A stretch of 41,678 bases of DNA, from assembly GCA_030615745.1 (NCBI GenBank), contig JAUWYR010000020.1, positions 1 to 41,678 on the forward strand. Reading direction: 5' to 3'. A program made the position numbers and the translations under genes. This document shows, in pieces, positions 18,563-27,279 of the stretch (position 1 is its first letter; each line of letters opens with the position of its first letter). The stretch is from Candidatus Zixiibacteriota bacterium (lineage in GTDB: Bacteria > Zixibacteria > MSB-5A5 > SM23-73-2). Under the pieces are notes generated by a model that saw only the letters and a program-made list of their open reading frames with translations, was not told where the DNA came from and did not search any database.

Positions 18563-19417
18563 TTGGCAAAGCAGTTGAGAAGGTATAAGGATGAGGACCG
18601 ATGTTTAGATTTGTATTTAAGGGAGATCGGCGAGACCCCGCTTATTTCGCCCAAGGAGGAGGTTGAGTTAGCCAAAAGGATTCGGCAGGGAGATGACCAA
18701 GCTCTGGAAAAGTTAACCAAGGCCAACTTACGCTTTGTTGTAAGCGTGGCAAAACAATATCAGAACCAGGGGCTCTCTCTGTCTGATCTGATAAATGAAG
18801 GGAACATCGGTCTTATCAAAGCGGCTAAAAGATTTGATGAGACCAGAGGATTTAAGTTCATCTCTTATGCGGTCTGGTGGATAAGGCAGGCGATTTTGCA
18901 ATCTTTAGCGGAGCAGTCGAGGATTGTCAGACTCCCCTTAAACCGAGTCGGGACCTTACACAAAATAGGGAAGATCTCCAACTCCTTAGAGCAGGAGTAT
19001 GGAAGAGCGCCTTCTCCTGATGAGATTGCCAGGGAGCTGGAACTTTCAGAGGCTGAGGTCTCGGATACACTTAAAATCTCCAACTCACACCTCTCCCTAG
19101 ATGCCCCCTTTTCAGTCTCTGAGGACAACTCTCTGATCGATGTTTTAGAGGATGAGTTTCAGCCAGCACCTGACAGAGATCTTTTAGAGGAATCTTTGCG
19201 AATAGAGATCGAGAGGGCATTGGATAGCCTCGCACCCCGTGAAGCTGAGGTGGTTAACCTTTATTTCGGGTTGCATCAAGATAAGGCTTTAACCTTAGAG
19301 GAGATCGGCGCAAGGTTTAACCTCACCCGGGAAAGGGTGAGACAGATAAAGGAGAAGGCGATAAGGAGGTTGCGTCACGCCTCCCGTAGCAAATCCTTGC
19401 GAGCGTATATAAATTAA
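18563..19417 (+). CDS. rpoD: Group-1 RNA polymerase sigma factor, short FCB type
   Basis: 284 residues without region 1.1, the size of the primary sigma of Bacteroidetes/Chlorobi. Region 1.2 at ~10-40 ([19 protein letters not shown]). Region 2 at ~50-120, with [39 protein letters not shown], and [20 protein letters not shown] as the -10 element. Region 3 at ~125-200. Region 4 at ~215-280, with [20 protein letters not shown], the -35-recognising helix. The start is TTG, 11 nt after AAAGGAGG. The sequence directs RNA polymerase to housekeeping promoters, and the promoters seen in this window have classical TTGACA boxes. It may be the main sigma or a close second copy. A strong terminator follows. 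Confidence 0.9.
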   Translation: MAKQLRRYKDEDRCLDLYLREIGETPLISPKEEVELAKRIRQGDDQALEKLTKANLRFVVSVAKQYQNQGLSLSDLINEGNIGLIKAAKRFDETRGFKFISYAVWWIRQAILQSLAEQSRIVRLPLNRVGTLHKIGKISNSLEQEYGRAPSPDEIARELELSEAEVSDTLKISNSHLSLDAPFSVSEDNSLIDVLEDEFQPAPDRDLLEESLRIEIERALDSLAPREAEVVNLYFGLHQDKALTLEEIGARFNLTRERVRQIKEKAIRRLRHASRSKSLRAYIN

Positions 19418-19450
19418 AAATTAAAAATTAAAAAAGCAAAATGAAGAATT

Positions 19451-19484
19451 AAAAGCCCCGGGTAGGTATGCCTGGGGCTTTTTT
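19451..19484 (+). terminator. Rho-independent terminator
   Basis: AAAAGCCCC (19451-19459) pairs with GGGGCTTTT (19474-19482), followed by TT. It ends the protease/sigma unit. The stem sequence is shared with the terminator at 23591. Confidence 0.92.
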
Positions 19485-19497
19485 GTTTGAATTTTAC

Positions 19498-19526
19498 TTG
19501 ACTTTTTAGATTTTAAGCATTATATA
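19498..19526 (+). promoter_or_regulatory. Sigma-70-type promoter for the transglutaminase/dockerin gene
   Basis: TTGACT at 19498-19503, a 17-bp spacer and TATATA at 19521-19526, just after the preceding terminator; the leader is about 100 nt. Confidence 0.6.
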
Positions 19527-19632
19527 AATAACTGTAAATAAGTTAATCATTCGAGAAGTCAGAATTTTTATTGTCAAAAGAATTTCTCTCAGGAGAAATA
19601 AACAATAAAATCCACATTCATAGGAGGATCAA

Positions 19633-21684
19633 ATGTTAAAAAAATGTATGTGTTTAATTTTTATTGTCATAGCGATCTTCGTTATCAATTATGGTCAGGT
19701 TACGGCAGTAATAGTAACTCAATTAACCACTGATGCAAACAGCGATTTCTCTCCAGATTGGAGTCCTCTTGGAGACAAAATTGTATTCACTTCAGACCGG
19801 ACAGGTCCATTCAGAATCTGGGTGGTTCCCAGCACAGGGGGAACACCGACAAAATTGTCCGAACTCAGTGATTACGGGGATGAGGAGCCAAAATGGTCGC
19901 CTGATGCTAACTATATTCTCTTTCAGTCGCGAGAAGGCCCATGGTATCTTTACACAATGACCAGCACGGGTGACAGCGTAACCCAAAGGACCGATTTTAA
20001 TTCTAACAACCCAGATTGGTCTCCTGATGGTTTGAGGATAGTGTGGGGATATCTTTATATAAAGGTGAGAGATTTAGAGGGCGGTACTCCTATGACGCTG
20101 ACCTATGGTGAGTTTCCGTCTTGGTCTCCGGACACTGGATGGATAGCATATATGTATCAGGATGATATTTACATAATTTCGGCATCTGGCGATAGTATCG
20201 TTTATCAATTAACCACCGATCCAGCACACGATATGATACCTGATTGGTCGCCGGATGGAGCTTGGATTGCGTTTACCTCTAATCGAAGCGGAAACAGGGA
20301 TATTTGGGTAATGGACTCCAGAGGTGAAAGTTACGGTCTCTGGCAGATAACAACAAGCTCTGCAGATGATTATTGGCCTTCATGGTCACCGGATGGAACT
20401 AAGATTGTCTTTTCATCTGACAACACTGGAAATCGTGATATCTGGATTGCATCTGATTTAGGAATACCGGGAACCGGGCCTGGATGGATTTCAGGGGTTA
20501 TAAAAGACGCCCAGACAGCCAACCCACTTCAAAAAGCAACGGTTCGAACTACTTCAATGCCATATGGAGGGGATCAAACAGATGAGAGCGGCGACTACTC
20601 TGCTAAACTACCCGCAGGAACTTATCAGATTGAGGTCTCAGCCCCGGGGTATCAGACACAGAACACGCAAGTGGTGGTAGAGCCAGAGGAGATTTATTTT
20701 GCAGATTTTGATTTGACGCCAAATCTTCCTAAGATGAGGTATCGAGGCGCGAATCCAATATCTGGTAAGAGTGCAGCTGTGGTTAACGAATTGGATAATC
20801 GAATTACGTGTGGAGATCACGTGCATCTTGAGCTTCCTTTTGAGAATGTAGGAGGACCGGCAACTTCATTTATATTACTATTTGATAATGCAGTACCCGA
20901 GTTTGGAATGCCCGACGTATGGTTCTCACTCGACGGCGAAACAGGGAATTGGCATCCCTATCTTATGGTTGACTTAGGTGATATCAACGCTGGAGAGGCT
21001 TTCACGACTTCGTTTTGGGCCTATATTGAGAATTTAGATTATGAAGAGCGTGATGTTCCAGAAGGTAGGGATCAGACTATTTATGTTTTCTATGATGAGG
21101 CACACTGGCCTCCAGATGTGATTATAGAGATTGACCTTGAACCGGTGGATTTCAGCAACTTGGCTCGTCCAGGTGAGCAAAAGTTTCTGTACAGTGACTG
21201 CCTCTGCAATCCCAAGGGCACAAAAATTAGTCAGTATGCCCAATATGCGGCAGGAGAGTCAAGAGTAGAGTCATTTGATCCTGAGCCACCAATTATCGAT
21301 CCGGACATCCCCGGCCAAGCTGCTTTCAATGTAAAAACGAAGATCAACTCGGAATTTACTTTTGATTTTTTGGCGGGTATGAGCCAAGGCAGATTATGGG
21401 ATGAGGTCCTTGTGGCTCGTCGGAACAAAGATGGTTCAACAGGACTCAAATTGGGAGTTTGTCGTGATTTCGCGGACCTGCAAAATAGTATTTTGAGGTC
21501 TTTAGGACTTCCTTCGCGTCGGGTTACGGGTTTCTTTCCACCAGTTTGTGAGGATTGCTTACCTTACATAATGTGCTTTCCACCACCACCCTTGCCACCG
21601 CTGGTCAATGGGTATGGTCCTGTAGGACACTCGTGGAACGAGGTGTTTATGCACGGAGGCTGGTATTACATTGATGCCACTTAG
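19633..21684 (+). CDS. Secreted PD40-propeller/transglutaminase protein, ends at in-frame TAG
   Basis: 683 residues to the stop. Signal peptide 1-26. Residues ~28-285 are six or so TolB-like PD40 propeller blades (repeated PDWSPDG, IAFTSNRSGNRDIWV). Residues ~290-365 are a carboxypeptidase-regulatory-like domain (ISGVIKDAQTANPLQKATV, then GTYQIEVSAPGYQ). Residues ~570-683 are a transglutaminase-like domain with Cys610 (G-V-C-R-D-F-A-D), His666 (G-H-S-W-N-E-V) and Asp681 (Y-I-D-A-T). TAG follows two residues after the Asp, although the frame continues uninterrupted to 23520. GGAGG precedes the ATG. It is probably one gene with the next entry: a nonsense mutation, sequencing error or readthrough. 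The truncated product would keep the triad but lose the CARDB and dockerin parts. Confidence 0.82.
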   Translation: MLKKCMCLIFIVIAIFVINYGQVTAVIVTQLTTDANSDFSPDWSPLGDKIVFTSDRTGPFRIWVVPSTGGTPTKLSELSDYGDEEPKWSPDANYILFQSREGPWYLYTMTSTGDSVTQRTDFNSNNPDWSPDGLRIVWGYLYIKVRDLEGGTPMTLTYGEFPSWSPDTGWIAYMYQDDIYIISASGDSIVYQLTTDPAHDMIPDWSPDGAWIAFTSNRSGNRDIWVMDSRGESYGLWQITTSSADDYWPSWSPDGTKIVFSSDNTGNRDIWIASDLGIPGTGPGWISGVIKDAQTANPLQKATVRTTSMPYGGDQTDESGDYSAKLPAGTYQIEVSAPGYQTQNTQVVVEPEEIYFADFDLTPNLPKMRYRGANPISGKSAAVVNELDNRITCGDHVHLELPFENVGGPATSFILLFDNAVPEFGMPDVWFSLDGETGNWHPYLMVDLGDINAGEAFTTSFWAYIENLDYEERDVPEGRDQTIYVFYDEAHWPPDVIIEIDLEPVDFSNLARPGEQKFLYSDCLCNPKGTKISQYAQYAAGESRVESFDPEPPIIDPDIPGQAAFNVKTKINSEFTFDFLAGMSQGRLWDEVLVARRNKDGSTGLKLGVCRDFADLQNSILRSLGLPSRRVTGFFPPVCEDCLPYIMCFPPPPLPPLVNGYGPVGHSWNEVFMHGGWYYIDAT

Positions 21685-23520
21685 GGACTGCTAGAACTCG
21701 CAAGCATTCCTGACAAATGTAAAGTTAGACCTTCAGAGGGCTATCCCGAGTGTCAGGGGCCAGCACCTGTTTGGGCTGAAAATGTCCCGCTGGCACACAC
21801 TAGCACCCTATCGTTACCAACTTGTTACCCTGCTTGTTATGAGCAAGTGTCCTGCCCTGAGTGTATACATCCCGAACCAGGTTGCGACTTTGGGGTACCT
21901 TGGACTGACTGTTTAGAAGATAGATACGACGAGTATGGACCGAACTGCGCTCAGTCGCCTAAAAATCCATCAAACACTTCAACGTATTTCGTTGATTCAC
22001 TCACCTTAGATATTTTCGCGCCTAGTTTTGCTCAGCAAAACACTCCATTTGATCTGACCGCAATAGTAACAAACATCAGTAGTGTCACTCTCGAAAGCCT
22101 TTTTGTATTGGTATCCACTCGAATCTATGCGCAGGACACGGCAAACTTCTACCAAGTAACCGATTCAGTCGCTTTTATTGACTCAATTCCACCTCAGTCT
22201 GCAGATACGCTTATGTGGGAAGTAGTGCCGTTAAGTTTTGGAAAGTCGATTCCGTTATCAGTCTATCTTTTTGCTGAAGGTGTTTTGCTTACCGATGTGG
22301 CGTTGCAAAACGTAAACAAAGCCGGAACGGATCCTGACCTCATGATAAAATACGGACTTGACACGACGCTTGTGCCTCCCGGGAGCTATACAACAATATT
22401 TGTGTCCTTGAGGGACACGTTATTTTCTGTAGTTGCTGATGCAGTAGTGCGCTCAAACATAATTTCCGTTGATGAAGAAGGATACAGCGACACTGTTGTG
22501 ATGTATTTCAACGATACTGACTCTCTATACTATGGGACTGCTGTTCTTCCCTCGGATGCTCCGTTAGGTGCTTATCTCTGCCAGGTCATAGCGACAAAAC
22601 CAGGGTTTGAAATCGATACAGCGCTTGCTTATTTCTCTGTGATACCAACTATATCCCTATCTGTAAGCTCCGATACAAATTCCTACACTATTTTGGACAC
22701 CCTCAGTTTGGTCGCTACAGTGACGGCACGGGACTCATTAGTTTCGGATGCAAACCTCTCAGTTACGTTCGGCCTGCCTGAGGACACGATTGTTGCGCCC
22801 ATGGCATTTGACACAACGCAGGGTTATTATGAGATGGGTGTGATCTGGAGTGATTTCCTTGACAATTCGACTGAGAGAACCCTCCCCAACGGAACTTGGG
22901 AGGTTACTGTGATTGCCTGGTGGAACGGTCGGGAGGTTACGGATACTGTCTTTTTCGCTTTAAAAGTCCCTGATCTCTCGATCTCTCCATCCGACCTCTC
23001 ATACAATCCTTCTAATCCATCATCAGGAGATTTGATTGCTGTTTCAGCAAAGGTTTATAACGTGGGTGATTATACATCAGATTCCTCTCAAATATGTTTC
23101 TATTTCGATCTAATGGATGATAGCCATATGGCGGGACCTCCTTGCCCGATTCCTCCTGTTCCTCCTGGTGAGAATATTATGCTCAGTGTGATCTTAGATA
23201 CTGAAGGTTATGGGGGAAATCGAACACTCTATGCGGCTATAGACCCTGACAGCAGTATAGTGCAGTGCTCTCGAGATAACGATACTGCTTCTTTGTCAAT
23301 TGAAATTGAAGGTTACACAACAGGAGACGTCAACGGGGATGCGACAATGAACTTATCCGACGTGATATATCTTGCCAATTACCTTTTGAAAGGAGGACCT
23401 GAACCGATTCCAGATAAGTGGATGGGCGATGTGAACTGCGATGACCTAATCAATTTATCTGATGTAATCTACTTAGCTAATTATCTCTTGAAAGGCGGTC
23501 CACCGCCTTGTGTAAGGTGA
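21685..23520 (+). pseudogene. C-terminal part of the same protein: CARDB-like domains and dockerin
   Basis: This is the in-frame continuation of the preceding gene (19633 and 21847 are in the same phase and no stop lies between 21685 and 23517). The first candidate start, GTG at 21847, has no SD, so independent expression is unlikely. After a cysteine-rich stretch (CYPACYEQVSCPEC, then PGCDFGVPWTDC) come several Ig/CARDB-like beta domains (FDLTAIVTNISSVTLESLFV; IAVSAKVYNVGDYTSDSSQI). The last ~65 residues are a dockerin pair (TTGDVNGDATMNLSDVIYLA, then DVNCDDLINLSDVIYLANYL), closely related to the two other dockerins in the window. If the TAG is read through, the full protein has 1295 residues. 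Confidence 0.78.
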
Positions 23521-23590
23521 TAATTACAAGATTTGAAAAAGAATAAGTGTCAAGATAGAAGGTTTTGACACAACAATCAAAAGCAAAATT

Positions 23591-23626
23591 AAAAGCCCCA
23601 GCATTTTCTCTGGGGCTTTTTTATTT
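23591..23626 (+). terminator. Rho-independent terminator
   Basis: AAAAGCCCCA (23591-23600), 10-nt loop, TGGGGCTTTT (23611-23620), then TTATTTTC. It ends the transglutaminase/dockerin unit. Confidence 0.92.
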
Positions 23627-23638
23627 TCTATTTTAGAG

Positions 23639-23840
23639 TGCAATCCATATGGATTGCATGCAAAAACGAGTTTTCGCATTCCGGTTTATCGTCGGGCATA
23701 AAGCCCGACGCTACATTCTTTTTTTGTTTAAATTTTCAGCTCATCGCGGATGTTATCCCTGGCCGGGCAGGCATCCACGATAAATGAAGGCTGGGGATTT
23801 TAACATCCCCAGCGAGCAAAAGAGAGGGGCTGGGAGCCCC
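23639..23840. repeat. Cluster of five palindromes
   Basis: TGCAATCCATATGGATTGCA (23639-23658) is a perfect palindrome. CGTCGGGC-ATAAA-GCCCGACG lies at 23690-23710. The string TCCCTGGCCGGGCAGGCA (23756-23773) sits between GCGGATG and CATCC arms. GCTGGGGA and TCCCCAGC lie at 23790-23813. GGGGCT-GGG-AGCCCC lies at 23826-23840. No gene is seen between 23521 and 23880. The density of hairpins is unusual; some could end minus-strand transcripts. Confidence 0.75.
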
Positions 23841-23880
23841 TTTCTATCAACTAACATAACTTTTAACAAGCCAGTTTGAG

Positions 23881-25023
23881 TTATTCAAAGGAAGTTGGTC
23901 TTCTGTTAGATGGTGTTTTTGTTAGTTCAATCTCTTTGGGTTTGGTCCCGAAGCGGGTTAAAATCACTGACCCTAACCCTGTGGTCAATATTATAAAAAT
24001 TGTTACCCAATAGATAAATGTGAAAATCCCATACAAAGGCAAAAGACCCTCTCCAAAAATCCCGGTTAATCGCCCAATAATTGAGATTAACTCAACTGCA
24101 ATTATTCCCAAAAATACAGTTAAAAGTGGGGTCTGCGGTTTTATGTTGGTGTTTTGCTTTATCTTTTCCCCAACATATAAAGAGACTGAGGTATAACCTA
24201 ATAACAAAGCTACAATAACTACTAATGGCAAAAGTATAGCCAGAGGTATTCCGATTATTGTTATCAAAAGCAGGACAAAGACTGGCAGGAATAAAACCCA
24301 GGCTAAAAGTCCGACCAAAATCGATTTCAGAAACTCTTTTTCGACTTTATCCTTTATTTTACCCACATTTCGAGGCACCACTGAGAAAATAATCATTCCT
24401 AAGAAAAGAAGCAATAATATCTTCACGATCTTGGTTACAATTCCAAAACCTCTTAAGACCACTTTTGGCTGTAAGAGATAAGGGAAAAAACTAATTCCTG
24501 GGATTTTCCCCTTAAGCGATACCCTTTCTCCTTTTATTATCCCCCCGGGTTCTATTTTAACTTCCCCTCCTACACTTGTTGCGTCCTCCTCGATAATCCC
24601 AGTTGATGTTACAAGTATATCCCCTCCTAATGCCACTACACTGCCATCAACCACACCTTTTACAACTACATCCCCACCCAAAGCGGTTACATCACCCTCT
24701 ATCTCCTGATCCTCGTCTATTATTATGTCAACTCTTACCTTAACAATATCTTTTTGGATTAAAGAAAGTCTTTTTTCTTTTTTTTCCTTGGCTGGAAGAA
24801 TTTCTTCTTTTAATATGACCTTTTCAGTTACTTCAGCTTTATATTTATACTTTTTTCCCTCTGGAGTAACTAAAATTATCCCATCATCTCCGATCTCTAT
24901 TTCTATAGCTTTCAAAGTATCATTTGGCGTCATCTTTTTTTCCTCACAAAAGATTTTGCCTGGTGAGAATAATGAAAAAATTAAAAAAAGATTAAAGATT
25001 AATACTTTTTTTGTCCAGTTCAT
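23881..25023 (-). CDS. Membrane protein with bactofilin-like beta-helix segment
   Basis: 380 residues. Signal peptide 1-26. Residues ~95-175 form short parallel beta-helix-type repeats (IEGDVTALGGDVVVKG, VDGSVVALGGDILV, EEDATSVGGEVKI), a pattern seen in polymer-forming (bactofilin-like) and related envelope proteins. Residues ~190-365 hold about four to five hydrophobic segments (IVKILLLLFLGMIIFSVV; LFLPVFVLLLITIIGIPL), so the second half is embedded in the membrane. It is the last gene of a three-gene minus-strand operon, 13 nt after the DUF4097 gene, which also consists of short repeating strands. Probably an envelope-stress or surface-organising protein controlled by the sigma factor upstream; no exact family name can be given with certainty. 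Confidence 0.75.
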   Translation of the reverse strand: MNWTKKVLIFNLFLIFSLFSPGKIFCEEKKMTPNDTLKAIEIEIGDDGIILVTPEGKKYKYKAEVTEKVILKEEILPAKEKKEKRLSLIQKDIVKVRVDIIIDEDQEIEGDVTALGGDVVVKGVVDGSVVALGGDILVTSTGIIEEDATSVGGEVKIEPGGIIKGERVSLKGKIPGISFFPYLLQPKVVLRGFGIVTKIVKILLLLFLGMIIFSVVPRNVGKIKDKVEKEFLKSILVGLLAWVLFLPVFVLLLITIIGIPLAILLPLVVIVALLLGYTSVSLYVGEKIKQNTNIKPQTPLLTVFLGIIAVELISIIGRLTGIFGEGLLPLYGIFTFIYWVTIFIILTTGLGSVILTRFGTKPKEIELTKTPSNRRPTSFE

Positions 25024-25036
25024 AACAGTAATTTTT

Positions 25037-26086
25037 TTAATACTCTTTAAGTTTTATATCTCCGCTGGTGGTGAAGATATGGATTTTAGATTCTCCGCTC
25101 CCTAACTTTCCTGAGAGATGTTTTCGAGAAAAATCCTCCAAGACTAAAGGGAGATTTGTATGAATTTTTCCACTGACTGTTTCCAGTTTAACTTTTGCAT
25201 CTGTATCTTTTGTAATATAAAAATAGACATCACCACTAACTGTTCCCACCATGTATTGGTAGCCTTTTGAAATATTTGTTTTAACTTTTCTCTTGATCGC
25301 TACCGAAATATTTCCACTTATAGACTCAAGATTTAGAAAACCTCTTTTTTGAAAGATCTCCATGTCACCTGAACTTGAGGTAGCGTCGATATCACCATCG
25401 ATTCTTTGTAGCGTAAGGTCTCCAGAAGTCAGGCTAACTTCTACATCTCCTTTTAAATTTTTAATTTCCACATCACCACTGGTGCAGTCGAGCTTCAAAT
25501 CCCCCTCTATATCATTTAACTCAATATCGGAGCTTGTTCCTCTGATTTTAATACCCCCAAAAATATCCCAGAGAGAAATATCTCCGGAGGTGCTTTTTAT
25601 AAAAATATCTCCAGAGGTATCTTCAACCCGGATATTCCCTGAAGTTGTGGATAGGTCAATATTATTTTTTATCCTCTCAATATCAATATCAGCTGATGTC
25701 GTTTTCAAATCTATTTCGGTTTTTTCCGGCACTAAGATATGATAGTTCACCCTTACCCTCTCATGCCGAAAGAGTCGATATTTGGGATATTTAGTATGGA
25801 TTATTACATCTGAGCCCCTTTTTTTAGTTTTTATTTTCGTCTTCTCAGATGCTTTCTTTGCTTTTTCGAAGTTTTTGGCTTTGACCACCTTTATGGCATC
25901 AACTATAATTTTGTCTATCAGATGAGAGTTGATTATAATCTTTCCAGATAAATTATCCAGATAAAGTGAGGGATTTTCGCCCACATCGAATTCCTGGTGA
26001 AAATGAAAAGTATATTCTTTAGCTTCTGAAAAGATGGGGGTCAAAAGAAAAAAGAGTAAGATTAAAATCAATCTATATTTTTTCAT
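25037..26086 (-). CDS. DUF4097-type beta-strand repeat protein
   Basis: 349 residues. Signal peptide 1-22 (ending SEA-KEYTF). From about residue 115 to 300 the protein is a row of ~18-residue strands centred on T-S-G-D/N-I (for example DLSTTSGNIRVEDTSGD, DIFIKSTSGDISLW, LDCTSGDVEI, SLTSGDLTL), ending in KIHIFTTSGDIKLKEY. This is the signature of the DUF4097/YvlB family, which folds as a beta-helix-like sheet and is usually exported. The gene lies 12 nt behind an ECF sigma gene and 13 nt before a bactofilin-like membrane protein, so the three form an operon. No anti-sigma gene is present; this protein or the next may help sense envelope state (inference). Confidence 0.85.
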   Translation of the reverse strand: MKKYRLILILLFFLLTPIFSEAKEYTFHFHQEFDVGENPSLYLDNLSGKIIINSHLIDKIIVDAIKVVKAKNFEKAKKASEKTKIKTKKRGSDVIIHTKYPKYRLFRHERVRVNYHILVPEKTEIDLKTTSADIDIERIKNNIDLSTTSGNIRVEDTSGDIFIKSTSGDISLWDIFGGIKIRGTSSDIELNDIEGDLKLDCTSGDVEIKNLKGDVEVSLTSGDLTLQRIDGDIDATSSSGDMEIFQKRGFLNLESISGNISVAIKRKVKTNISKGYQYMVGTVSGDVYFYITKDTDAKVKLETVSGKIHTNLPLVLEDFSRKHLSGKLGSGESKIHIFTTSGDIKLKEY

Positions 26087-26098
26087 CTTAAAATCCTC

Positions 26099-26698
26099 CT
26101 ATCTCAAGAATCTCAATTTCTTTTTTAAAAGCTCTCTTCCCCTAAAAATCCTTGCTTTAACAGTTCCGACTGGAATTCCCAAAATCTCAGAAATCTCTTG
26201 GTAAGATTTTTCTTTTTTGTGTCTGTAGGAAATCACCTCCCGGTATTTTTTGGGTAAAGCTTCGATGGCTTCCTCTATTGAGAACCTTTTCTTTTTAGCC
26301 AAAAGCTCAATCTCCGGATTATAAGTCCAGTCTTTAGGTTCAAAGCTTAACTTTCCATATTTGGTCTCTATTTTTTGGTCTAAAGACAAAGTGGCGATCT
26401 TTTTTTTCCTCAGATAGTCGATGGCGTTATTAACTGCGATTCGGTAAAGCCAGGTGGTGAAACGATATTGCGATTTATAAGTTGAAATAGAACTATAAGC
26501 TTTTAAAAAAGTCTCCTGCATAAGGTCTTTAGCCTCCTCTTTTTCTTTCACAATCTTAAATATAACATGGTAGACCGTCCTTTGATATCTATTAACTAAA
26601 CTCTCGAAAGCTTTTCTGTTACCCTTTAAAACCTGTTGAATGAGAAACTCTTCGTTTTTTTTATTTTCTTTCTTTTTTTTGGATACGGTGTTGTTCAT
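26099..26698 (-). CDS. ECF-family RNA polymerase sigma factor
   Basis: 199 residues. Region 2 at ~20-95 (FLIQQVLKGNRKAFESLVNR, then AKDLMQETFLKAYSSISTYK, then FTTWLYRIAVNNAIDYLRKK) and region 4 at ~130-195 (IEEAIEALPKKYREVISYRH, then SYQEISEILGIPVGTVKARI) are complete, as in RpoE/SigW-like factors. The basic N-terminal tail (KKKKENKKNEE) is extra. It heads the operon with the DUF4097 and bactofilin-like genes, 12 nt apart. The usual zinc-finger anti-sigma gene is missing. Expected role: transcription of an envelope regulon, possibly including its own operon. The upstream spacer to the next gene is divergent with the sigma-54 unit. Confidence 0.9.
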   Translation of the reverse strand: MNNTVSKKKKENKKNEEFLIQQVLKGNRKAFESLVNRYQRTVYHVIFKIVKEKEEAKDLMQETFLKAYSSISTYKSQYRFTTWLYRIAVNNAIDYLRKKKIATLSLDQKIETKYGKLSFEPKDWTYNPEIELLAKKKRFSIEEAIEALPKKYREVISYRHKKEKSYQEISEILGIPVGTVKARIFRGRELLKKKLRFLR

Positions 26699-26906
26699 CT
26701 CTAAGTTTCAAAAAAATACCAAAAATTCTTTTAAAAAACAATCAAAAAATGAATATGGTTAAAACTCAACATTTTATGGTTTTTCACCCACATATAAGAC
26801 AGTGTTTGAGAAAGATTAAGATTTTGTGAATTTTTTGGTTTCTTCTAAGTTTAAATCCCTAAACCCACTACAAAGAATTTGCAAATCCGTGGCTTATTTT
26901 TTGGTC

Positions 26907-26922
26907 TGGCACAGCTGTTGCA
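26907..26922 (+). promoter_or_regulatory. Sigma-54 promoter (-24/-12)
   Basis: TGGCAC (26907-26912), N5, TTGCA (26918-26922) matches the RpoN consensus TGGCAC-N5-TTGCW completely, including the invariant GG and GC. Transcription would start near 26934, 20 nt before the ATG of a 48-codon gene with its own SD. Confidence 0.82.
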
Positions 26923-26953
26923 TAATATAAAAATTAAAAAAGGTAGGGAGAAG

Positions 26954-27100
26954 ATGCCAAAAAAAAGAAAAAAGTCAAATCCAGAAAAAAATCTGGAGAA
27001 GACCTGCTGGCATATCTACAGCTTGCAGAATTTGAATTCTGAGAAGTTCATCAAAGTGGTAAATAAAATTTTAGAAAGAAAATATATCTTGATAAAATGA
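26954..27100 (+). CDS. Small basic protein of unknown function under a sigma-54 promoter
   Basis: 48 residues (MPKKRKKSNPEKNLEKTCWH, then IYSLQNLNSEKFIKVVNKIL). I do not recognise it. A longer frame begins at 26879, but that start lies upstream of the sigma-54 promoter and cannot be in the transcript. The ATG at 26954 has AGGGAG 6 nt upstream. The first ~18 residues are lysine-rich and the rest looks helical (SEKFIKVVNKILERKYIL); there is one cysteine and no signal peptide. A terminator follows 70 nt after the stop, so the unit is a compact monocistronic transcript of about 275 nt. A small regulatory or DNA/RNA-binding protein is conceivable, as is a small RNA that merely contains the frame. 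No activator gene is seen nearby. Confidence 0.6.
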   Translation: MPKKRKKSNPEKNLEKTCWHIYSLQNLNSEKFIKVVNKILERKYILIK

Positions 27101-27170
27101 GAAGTTGATTACTCAAAAAACGCCTCGGGGCAGATATTCACCCCTACCATTACCCAGTTAATTGTTTATT

Positions 27171-27207
27171 AGTCAACGACTTATGAAGTCGCTGGCTTTT
27201 ATTTTTT
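27171..27207 (+). terminator. Rho-independent terminator of the sigma-54 unit
   Basis: AGTCAACGACTT (27171-27182), loop ATG, AAGTCGCTGGCT (27186-27197), one A-C mismatch and one U-G pair, then TTTATTTTTTG. Confidence 0.8.
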
Positions 27208-27279
27208 GAGATGAGATGAAGAAATTTGCCACCTGATTATTTCAAGTTCTTAGTCGAACATGTCGACAAAAGATAATGT

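Noticed and set aside
21847-23520. Independent gene starting at the GTG at 21847
   Set aside because: No SD is present, the frame is continuous with the upstream gene, and the residues between 21685 and 21847 are also coding-like.
19633-23520. Genome-wide reassignment of TAG (for example pyrrolysine)
   Set aside because: Several genes here (ends at 11709, 14355, 31725) use TAG as an ordinary stop at the expected C-terminus.
23639-23840. CRISPR-like array
   Set aside because: The palindromes differ from each other and there are no equal repeats with regular spacers.
26879-26953. Longer 73-residue form of the small protein
   Set aside because: Its start lies upstream of the sigma-54 promoter and has no SD; the ATG at 26954 fits both promoter and SD.
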